From: Heliocidaris erythrogramma
Lineage: Eukaryota > Echinodermata > Echinoidea > Camarodonta > Echinometridae
Length of the DNA: 64,000 bases
Assembly: GCA_025617745.1 (NCBI GenBank)
Contig: CM046866.1
Location: 21,040,216 to 21,104,215, forward strand
Direction: 5' to 3'
Positions 55,671 to 64,000 of the stretch are shown piece after piece (positions within the stretch are counted from its first letter, which is position 1; the number at the start of each line of letters is the position of its first letter). The translations under genes were made by a program, and so were the position numbers. Below the pieces are notes generated by a model. It saw only the letters and a list, made by a program, of their open reading frames with translations. It was not told the DNA's origin and made no database searches.

Positions 55671-58600
55671 CGGGCCAATTTGGATAGATTTAAGACATTT
55701 GGCGTTTTCGCCAAAAAAATTCAAATTCGCGTTTCATATTTTATCACTGAATGAGGCTATTTTTTCGCCAAAAATGATGACCCCGGACCTGCAGCTATTT
55801 CCAACAAATTTTTCAAATTCATATTTCATATTTTATCACTGAATGAGGCTATTCCTATTCCACTCCATTGAAAAAGAAGAACTCGGGCCAATTTGGATAG
55901 ATTTAAGACATTTGGGTTTTTCGCCAAAAAAATGACCCCGGACCTGCAGCTTTTTATTGAAAAAAAATTTCAAATTCATATTTCATATTTTATCGCAGAA
56001 TGAGGCTATTCCTATTCCACTCCATTGAAAAACAAGAACTCGGGCCAATTTGGATAGATTTAAGACATTTGGCGTTTTCGCCAAAAATGATGACCCCGGA
56101 CGTGTATTTTTTTTCTTGAAAAAATTTTCAAATTCACATTGCATATTTTATCACTGAATGAGGCTATTCCTATTCCACTGAAAAACAAGAACTCGGGCCA
56201 ATTTGGATAGATTTAAGACATTTGGGTTTTTCGCCAAAAAAAATGACCCCGGACCTGCAGCTTTTTATTGAAAAAAAATTTCAAATTCATATTTCATATT
56301 TCATCGCAGAAGTAGGCTATTCCTATTCCACTGAATGTAAAAATATGAACTCAGGCCGCATTGGCCATATTTAACACATTTGGGTTTTTCGCACAAAATG
56401 ATGACCCCGGACCTGCAGCTATTTCCAACAAATTTTTCAAATTCATATTTCATATTTTATCACTGAATGAGGCTATTCCTATTCCACTACATTGAAAAAC
56501 AAGAACTCGGGCCAATTTGGATAGATTTAAGACATTTGGCGTTTTCGCCAAAAATGATGACCCCGGACGTGTATTTTTTTTCTTGAAAAAATTTTCAAAT
56601 TCACATTGCATATTTTATCACTGAATGAGGCTATTCCTATTCCACTGAAAAACAAGAACTCGGGCCAATTTGGATAGATTTAAGACATTTGGGTTTTTCG
56701 CCAAAAAAAATGACCCCGGACCTGCAGCTTTTTATTGAAAAAAAATTTCAAATTCATATTTCATATTTCATCGCAGAAGTAGGCTATTCCTATTCCACTG
56801 AATGTAAAAATATGAACTCAGGCCGCATTGGCCATATTTAACACATTTGGGTTTTTCGCACAAAATGATGACCCCGGACCTGCAGCTATTTCCAACAAAT
56901 TTTTCAAATTCATATTTCATATTTTATCACTGAATGAGGCTATTCCTATTCCACTCCATTGAAAAAGAAGAACTCGGGCCAATTTGGATAGATTTAAGAC
57001 ATTTGGGTTTTTCGCCAAAAAAATGACCCCGGACCTGCAGCTTTTTATTGAAAAAAATTTCAAATTCATATTTCATATTTTATCGCAGAATGAGGCTATT
57101 CCTATTCCACTCCATTGAAAAACAAGAACTCGGGCCAATTTGGATAGATTTAAGACATTTGGCGTTTTCGCCAAAAATGATGACCCCGGACGTGTATTTT
57201 TTTTCTTGAAAAAATTTTCAAATTCACATTGCATATTTTATCACTGAATGAGGCTATTCCTATTCCACTGAAAAACAAGAACTCGGGCCAATTTGGATAG
57301 ATTTAAGACATTTGGGTTTTTCGCCAAAAAAAAATGACCCCGGACCTGCAGCTTTTTATTGAAAAAAAATTTCAAATTCATATTTCATATTTCATCGCAG
57401 AAGTAGGCTATTCCTATTCCACTGAATGTAAAAATATGAACTCAGGCCGCATTGGCCATATTTAACACATTTGGGTTTTTCGCACAAAATGATGACCCCG
57501 GACCTGCAGCTATTTCCAACAAATTTTTCAAATTCATATTTCATATTTTATCACTGAATGAGGCTATTCCTATTCCACTACATTGAAAAACAAGAACTCG
57601 GGCCAATTTGGATAGATTTAAGACATTTGGCGTTTTCGCCAAAAATGATGACCCCGGACGTGTATTTTTTTTCTTGAAAAAATTTTCAAATTCACATTGC
57701 ATATTTTATCACTGAATGAGGCTATTCCTATTCCACTGAAAAACAAGAACTCGGGCCAATTTGGATAGATTTAAGACATTTGGGTTTTTCGCCAAAAAAA
57801 ATGACCCCGGACCTGCAGCTTTTTATTGAAAAAAAATTTCAAATTCATATTTCATATTTCATCGCAGAAGTAGGCTATTCCTATTCCAATGAATGTAAAA
57901 ATATGAACTCAGGCCGCATTGGCCATATTTAACACATTTGGGTTTTTCGCACAAAATGATGACCCCGGACCTGCAGCTATTTCCAACAAATTTTTCAAAT
58001 TCATATTTCGTATTTTATCACTGAATGAGGCTATTCCTATTCCACTCCATTGAAAAACAAGAACTCGGGCCAATTTGGATAGATTTAAGACATTTGGCGT
58101 TTTCGCCAAAAAAATTCAAATTCGCATTTCATATTTTATCACTGAATGAGGCTATTTTTTCGCCAAAAATGATGACCCCGGACCTGCATTTTTTTTCTTG
58201 AAAAAATTTTCAAATTCACATTGCATATTTTATCACTGAATGAGGCTATTCCTATTCCACTCCATTGAAAAACAAGAACTCGGGCCAATTTGGATAGATT
58301 TAAGACATTTGGGTTTTTCGCCAAAAAAAATGACCCCGGACCTGCAGCTTTTTATTGAAAAAAAAATTCAAATTCATATTTCATATTTCATCGCAGAAGT
58401 AGGCTACTCCTATTCCACTGAATGTAAAAATATGAACTCAGGCCGCATTGGCCATATTTAACACATTTGGGTTTTTCGCACAAAATGATGACCCCGGACC
58501 TGCAGCTATTTCCAACAAATTTTTCAAATTCATATTTCATATTTTATCACTGAATGAGGCTATTCCTATTCCACTCCATTGAAAAACAAGAACTCGGGCC

Positions 58601-60873
58601 AATTTGGATAGATTTAAGACATTTGGCGTTTTCGCCAAAAAAAAATCAAATTCGCATTCCATATTTTATCACTGAATGAGGCTATTTTTTCGCCAAAAAT
58701 GATGACCCCGGACCTGCATTTTTTTTCTTGAAAAAATTTTCAAATTCACATTGCATATTTTATCACTGAATGAGGCTATTCCTATTCCACTCCATTGAAA
58801 AACAAGAACTCGGGCCAATTTGGATAGATTTAAGACATTTGGGTTTTTCACCAAAAAAAATGACCCCGGACTTGCAGCTTTTTATTGAAAAAAAATTTCA
58901 AATTCATATTTCATATTTTATCGCAGAATGAAGCTATTCCTATTCCACTCCATTGAAAAACAAGAACTCGGGCCAATTTGGATAGATATAAGACATTTGG
59001 GTTTTTCGCCAAAAAAAATGACCCCGGACCTGCAGCTTTTTATTGAAAAAAAAATTCAAATTCATATTTCATATTTCATCGCAGAAGTAGGCTACTCCTA
59101 TTCCACTGAATGTAAAAATATGAACTCAGGCCGCATTGGCCATATTTAACACATTTGGGTTTTTCGCACAAAATGATGACCCCGGACCTGCAGCTATTTC
59201 CAACAAATTTTTCAAATTCCTATTTCATATTTTATCACTGAATGAGGCTATTCCTATTCCACTCCATTGAAAAACAAGAACTCGGGCCAATTTGGATAGA
59301 TTTAAGACATTTGGCGTTTTCGCCAAAAAAATTCAAATTCACATTTCATATTTTATCACTGAATGAGGCTATTTTTTCGCCAAAAAAATGACCCCGGACC
59401 TGCAGCTTTTTATTGAAAAAAAAATTCAAATTCATATTTCATATTTCATCGCAGAAGTAGGCTACTCCTATTCCACTGAATGTAAAAATATGAACTCAGG
59501 CCGCATTGGCCATATTTAACACATTTGGGTTTTTCGCACAAAATGATGACCCCGGACCTGCAGCTATTTCCAACAAATTTTTCAAATTCATATTTCATAT
59601 TTTATCACTGAATGAGGCTATTCCTATTCCACTCCATTGAAAAACAAGAACTCGGGCCAATTTGGATAGATTTAAGACATTTGGCGTTTTCGCCAAAAAA
59701 TTCAAATTCGCATTTCATATTTTATCACTGAATGAGGCTATTTTTTCGCCAAAAATGATGACCCCGGACCTGCATTTTTTTTCTTGAAAAAATTTTCAAA
59801 TTCACATTTCATATTTTATCACTGAATGAGGCTATTCCTATTCCACTGCATTGAAAAACAAGAACTCGGGCCAATTTGGATAGATTTAAGACATTTGGGT
59901 TTTTCGCCAAAAATGATGACCCCGGACCTGTATTTTTTTTCTTGAAAAAATTTTCAAATTCACATTTCATATTTTATCACTGAATGAGGCTATTCCTATT
60001 CCACTCCATTGAAAAAGAAGAACTCGGGCCAATTTGGATAGATTTAAGACATTTGGGTTTTTCGCCAAAAAATGATGACCCGGACGTGTATTTTTTTCTT
60101 GAAAAAATTTTCAAATTCACATTTCATATTTTATCACTGAATGAGGCTATTCCTATTCCACTCCATTGAAAAAGAAGAACTCGGGCCAATTTGGATAGAT
60201 TTAAGACATTTGGGTTTTTCGCCAAAAATGATGACCCCGGACGTGTATTTTTTTTCTTGAAAAAATTTTTCAAATTCACATTTCATATTTTATCACTGAA
60301 TGAGGCTATTCCTATTCCACTCCATTGAAAAACAAGAACTCGGGCCAATTTGGATAGATTTAACACATTTTGGTTTTTCGCACAAAATGATGACCCCGGA
60401 CCTGCAGCTATTTCCAACAAATTTTTCAAATTCATATTTCATATTTTATCACTGAATGAGGCTATTCCTATTCCACTCCATTGAAAAACAAGAACTCGGG
60501 CCAATTTGGATAGATTTAACACATTTGGGTTTTCGCACAAAATGATGACCCCGGACCTGCAGCTATTTCCAACAAATTTTTCAAATTCACATTTCATATT
60601 TTATCACTGAATGAGGCTATTTTTTCGCCAAAAATGATGACCCCGGACCTGCATTTTTTTTCTTGAAAAAATTTCAAATTCACATTGCATATTTTATCAC
60701 TGAATGAGGCTATTCCTATTCCACTCCATTGAAAAACAAGAACTCGGGCCAATTTGGATAGATATAAGACATTTGGGTTTTTCCCAAAAAAAAAACCCCG
60801 ACCTGCAGCTTTTTATTGAAAAAAAAATTCAAATTCATATTTCATATTTCATCGCAGAAGTAGGCTACTCCTA
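55671..60873 (+). repeat. Satellite block C, + orientation, 3-monomer higher-order repeat
   Basis: The word GACCCCGGAC recurs at 56092, 56245, 56403, 56559, 56712, 56870, 57025, 57182, 57336 and 57494: spacings 153-158 bp with a repeating set of three (~467 bp). Two monomer types alternate, one with GAACTCGGGCCAATTTGGAT and one with GAACTCAGGCCGCATTGGCC. GGCGTTTTCGCC gives a short hairpin in many monomers. From about 59330 on, shortened monomers become frequent. Open frames recur with the repeat and are not genes. Confidence 0.93.
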
Positions 60874-61449
60874 TTTACTGCAATAAATCATATATACCTA
60901 CCTATTATGCCTGTAGTCTTGACTACGGGACCCCTTCGAGAATTATCACACATGTGTCACAAAATTGTGCGCACCCCCCCGTAATCCTATTGTCCCCTTT
61001 GCCACTCACGCGCGTCAATACGCTACGGCCATCTTCCTCTTTCTTGCTCGCCCCCGACGAGTAGGACGTATAGTCACAGCGCTCCTGAAATCAGGTCGTA
61101 TAGTATCTTTTTGGTGCGCTTTTTCGCATAGTTAAAGCACTTTTAGGTACCTATATTCGTTTAGATTATAGTACTTTTGTGTTTTATTAGTCACTCTTGC
61201 CGATTGCAAGGGATTTTTTGATTTCCTTTCTTGCATTTATTTTTCTCTTTCACGGTCACCCCACGTAGATATTTCCGTGTTTGCGGGTGTTTCCGTTTGT
61301 CACCGAGCCTTCGGGTTCGTGTTTGTTCTTACGTTTAGGCTGTGAAAATTTTTAGTGCGTATCTCCCAAATAAACTTTAGTTTTATTTACTGCATTCAGT
61401 TGAAGTATTTCTTAATGAAAAGTATACTTTATTGTCTGTTTTATTGCAG

Positions 61450-61583
61450 TGGTATGAATTCGGAAGAAGAAGCAGCTGGGTCAAGGAGACCTGCTTCTTC
61501 CGAAGAGTTGTCTAGCAAGACGACTCGGCCTTCCAGAACTCCCCCGAGTACAGCGGTACGCGGGGGAGGGAGGAGGGCTAAAG
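61450..61583 (+). other. Possible internal exon of the second DIRS gag leader
   Basis: Acceptor TGTCTGTTTTATTGCAG ends at 61449, ATG at 61454, and AAG|GTAAGT at 61581-61589. Length is 134 nt against 136 nt in the first element. Here the frame from the ATG is open through the donor (MNSEEEAAGSRRPASSEE...). The first 20 codons are acidic and Ser-rich. Confidence 0.5.
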
Positions 61584-63700
61584 GTAAGTTGCCTAGTGGT
61601 GTTCCCTTGCAGAGTTTGCCAGTTTCGGAGCTTGCGGCTTCGGGACGGGGCGTTAACTGAATCGGGATTGTCAACTCGAAGCCTGTGGTTTCGGGTGGGT
61701 GGCGTCAGATTCTAGTGGTTTGGATATCTCGAATCCAATCCCCCGGTCGCTGAGACCAGAGGGGGGGGCTGTGGTTTCCCGTACGGTAGCGTTCACTCGC
61801 TCTGATCCGTTAGGGGAGACGCGCCCCACTACTGCAGGGCAACCCACGGGCTTAGTCCATGTTGGTCTGGGTTCTCAAACCCTAGCCCCCGGCAAACGCC
61901 ATATGGGGGAACGAGTACTTTCTGGGCTGTCTCAGTTGCCAGCTGATGGGAATGCTCGAGCTAACAATTATGGACGCTCTCTGAGCAACAGGTGTTTTCA
62001 CCTGAGTGCGTGACTACTAGTGCTCCCCTATTGCCGCTTTCGAGCGGTCCAATAGTGGGTTCACATGCCTTTAGTAGTCATCGGGCACATACCGAGTCAT
62101 CTCGGTCTGCCCACGCACTGGGAGCTTTTAGCTCCCAACCCATGGCTACGGCATCTTTTGCCTAGCCAATATGGGTGATTTGGGCGATTCTCTAGGCTTA
62201 CGCCATGAGCGCTCCAATCCCTTTATGGGAAGTGAACGTCCCTCCGCGAGGAATCGGTTCGTGTTTCCGAAGAGGCTTCGGGGATCCGAATGAATCTGAT
62301 TAAGCGTTCTAAGAAAAGGTTTCGGCTACGACTATTGTCGAGCCAGCCAAGAAAAAGGCCAAGAAGAAGGCGAAAAGAGGCAAGGCTTTGCCGGCCTCTT
62401 GCCCGTCTGGCCTGGCTGACCCGGCTAGCTCCTCTCAAGCTGACATGTTCAGTATGATGCGGGCTTTTGCTCAGAGTCAGGGTTGGTCCTTTGTACCGGC
62501 TTCTTCAACCCTGACTTCTGTCCCTATCAGGGATCTCGCTTTGAGTCTGATCAACCTTTTGTGATTGATTCCTCTTTGTCTGAGACTGATTCGCATGTGC
62601 CTCCTACTCCCGCGGCCCTTGGGGCTCCGCCGGGCGAGGAGACTGTTGGTGAACCATGCGGGACCCGCCTGCGGAGGCCTTTGTTAGCGTTCCTTTGTCT
62701 CATTCCACTCGGGTGGAACCAGATTTGGATGCGTCCTCTCAAGCTTCGGTTCCCGAATCGCTTGGGCAGGCGGAGTCCTCAATCGCTCAATCTCTATGAG
62801 TGGAAGCGATTGCTTTGTTGTCCAATATCTCCCTGAAGTTCAGTCAACCCGCGCGCAGGGTTCGACTTCGCGTTGGAATTTCAAGCAGCAGGTCTCCTCG
62901 AGGGTATTGCTCTCGAGGAGCTTTCAAGCTGGAGTATGACCGCATTGAGGCCGCGGTGTTGGTTAAGCGATCTAATGCGGTCAGGGGTAAGGCTTTTGCC
63001 TTTTGTTCTCAGGACCAAGACAGCTTTTTCAAGCTAAGATTCTTTCTCCTGAGATTTTAGAGGTTGGTCGTCGCTTGCGGGCGACTAATCCGCTTACCTC
63101 CGCTGCGTTCAGGGCGGAGGATAAGATTTGGTCTAATATTGAAAACCACATTAGATCAGGGATGCGTTTGGCGGCTTTTCAAGGGCTTCTCTCCGACCTT
63201 ATGTCCAGGGCGGAGGAGTTGAATGTTACCGATGGTGACAAGCTGATTATTGACGACTTGCTGCATACTCTTTTTTGTCTGCAGTGGTCGCAGCTTTCCA
63301 CAGCAGCTGCTTCGGCTACGTTCCGTCGCAGGACCTCGGCTCTCTCAGCACTGGTGTTAGAGAGTCGGGCATTGCTCAACTTCTCCGAGATGTTCCGTCT
63401 CGGGGTCCTTCGCTTTTTGGTGGTAAATTCGCTACGGTGTTTCAAAGAGAGATCGATGCGCGAAAGCAGATCTCGGATATGACTAAGCAGTTTCACACTA
63501 GCTCTAAGCCAACGCGGGCCCCTGTTCAGCGTAGACCTGCTGGTCCTGTTTCGGGTCAACGCAGTCGTGTGTCTAGGGTCCCGCCTCCTGAGCCTCAGCC
63601 AGCTCCGTCTCGTGGGAGAGGGAGTCGTGGCAGGGGTTTTTTTTCGAGAGGTTCTCGTGGTAAGGCGATGACTTCGCAGAAGGCCAAGCCTGGTTTTTGA
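61584..63700 (+). pseudogene. Second DIRS gag-like region
   Basis: Frames break at about 61658, 62010, 62835, 63060 and 63480. Recognisable pieces: a basic stretch (AKKKAKKKAKRG near 62345-62385); a helical domain with ILEVGRRLRATNPLTSAAFR, SNIENHIRSGMRLAAFQGLL and ELNVTDGDKLIIDDLLHTLF (63050-63285); then SLFGGKFATVFQREIDARKQ; and an Arg/Gly-rich tail SRGRGSRGRGFFSRGSRGK ending at the stop in 63698-63700. The Arg/Gly tail suggests nucleic acid binding. Order and tail match what is left of the first element. Confidence 0.7.
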
Positions 63701-63869
63701 CGTTTTTCCCCGAGCGCTTGTTCGACCGAATGTGGTAGGTGGCCGACTTCATGCGTTTCTCCCCGCTTGGGAGGCCATCTCCGGGGACGGTTTGTTCTCT
63801 CCGTCGTGCGAGACGGATTCTTCATAGATCTTTGCGCCTCGCTCCCCGGAGGGGCTATAAGAAATCGGT

Positions 63870-64000
63870 CACCTCCCATGTCTGCCCTGTCTCGGTCTCA
63901 TGCTTCGAAGGAGATCGAGTCTCTTTTGGAAAAGAGGGCTATAGAAAGGGTAAGAGACAGGCCGTCTCTTTCCCTTTCTCCAATATTTGTTATTCCCAAG
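63870..64000 (+). CDS. Start of second DIRS reverse transcriptase (partial)
   Basis: The frame reads SRSHASKEIESLLEKRAIER, then VRDRPSLSLSPIFVIPK at the window edge. This matches the opening of the RT in the first element (ELLEKGAIERV...SYIPK). Upstream, from about 63701, it overlaps sequence in another frame, so its true start is uncertain. Confidence 0.75.

Larger units (their letters stand above)
60874..64000 (+). mobile_element. Second DIRS-type element, 5' half, runs off the window
   Basis: It interrupts a satellite monomer (after CAGAAGTAGGCTACTCCTA) with TTTACTGCAATAAATC, close to the left end of the first DIRS element (TTTACAGCAATAAATC). A leader with a CCTGTAGTCTTGACTACGGG hairpin, a gag-like region and the start of RT follow. 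The right half, recombinase and right repeat lie beyond 64000. It is a related but diverged family. Confidence 0.85.

Noticed and set aside
49894..60873. Recurring 60-80-aa ORFs in the satellite
   Set aside because: They repeat with the monomer, occur in both blocks and vary by indels; no sign of coding selection.
49894..60873. CRISPR array or CENP-B box in the satellite
   Set aside because: Units are ~155 bp with no short spacer pattern, the DNA is eukaryotic, and no TTCG-N4-A-N2-CGGG motif was found around the CGGG words.

Overview
This window looks like animal nuclear DNA, most likely from a marine invertebrate deuterostome such as an echinoderm. That is an inference: it rests on one vertebrate-like host exon with a normal splice acceptor, on DIRS, BEL/Pao and Helitron-like elements together, and on dispersed repeats of a kind I associate with echinoderm genomes. 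Almost everything is intergenic or intronic repeat. I can support only one piece of an ordinary host gene: the last coding exon of an RPRD1 (CREPT-like) gene at 4369-4521 on the + strand. No bacterial gene, CRISPR array or operon is present.

Layout. 1-4368: probable intron or upstream sequence of the RPRD1 gene, holding a 0.73-kb inverted-repeat element, a 156-bp tandem array and a cluster of X-box-like palindromes. 4369-4521: RPRD1 last exon. 4600-9740: a dispersed repeat family rich in AGGTCA half-sites, interrupted by a small MITE (5066-5219) and a 5'-truncated, frameshifted non-LTR retrotransposon (6080-7275). 11096-14292: Helitron-like repeats with ATG/CAT microsatellites and a tRNA-derived module. 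14766-18150: GA/CT-rich inverted repeats and a 481-bp MITE. 19776-20205: a GGTGTTAA/TTAACACC array. 20519-21163: an element with identical 209-bp inverted arms and TTAA at its ends. 21393-22206: a mariner-like foldback MITE whose empty site is preserved in a neighbouring duplicate. 23121-25194: remains of two transposon-like coding sequences.

27130-36500: further Helitron-like copies, including a 4.44-kb palindrome (27130-31569) bounded on both sides by Helitron 3' ends and carrying a nested 1.87-kb DNA transposon with 6-bp target duplications. 36505-45734: a second palindrome. Its left arm is split by a nearly complete but dead 6.19-kb DIRS retrotransposon (37611-43797) whose ends, empty site and internal complementary region agree to the base. 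Its right arm is cut by a BEL/Pao retrotransposon on the minus strand (45735-49893) that keeps its 3' LTR, integrase, RNase H, RT and part of the protease but has lost its 5' half.

49894-60873 is about 11 kb of satellite DNA built from ~155-bp monomers. It changes orientation twice, at 52812-53162 and at 55646-55670. A second DIRS element starts inside the satellite at 60874 and runs off the window. Two diverged DIRS copies share a 134-136-nt segment bracketed by consensus splice sites, which suggests a spliced leader exon.

All coordinates and repeat boundaries were read by eye. Family names rest on motif recognition, not on database searches.
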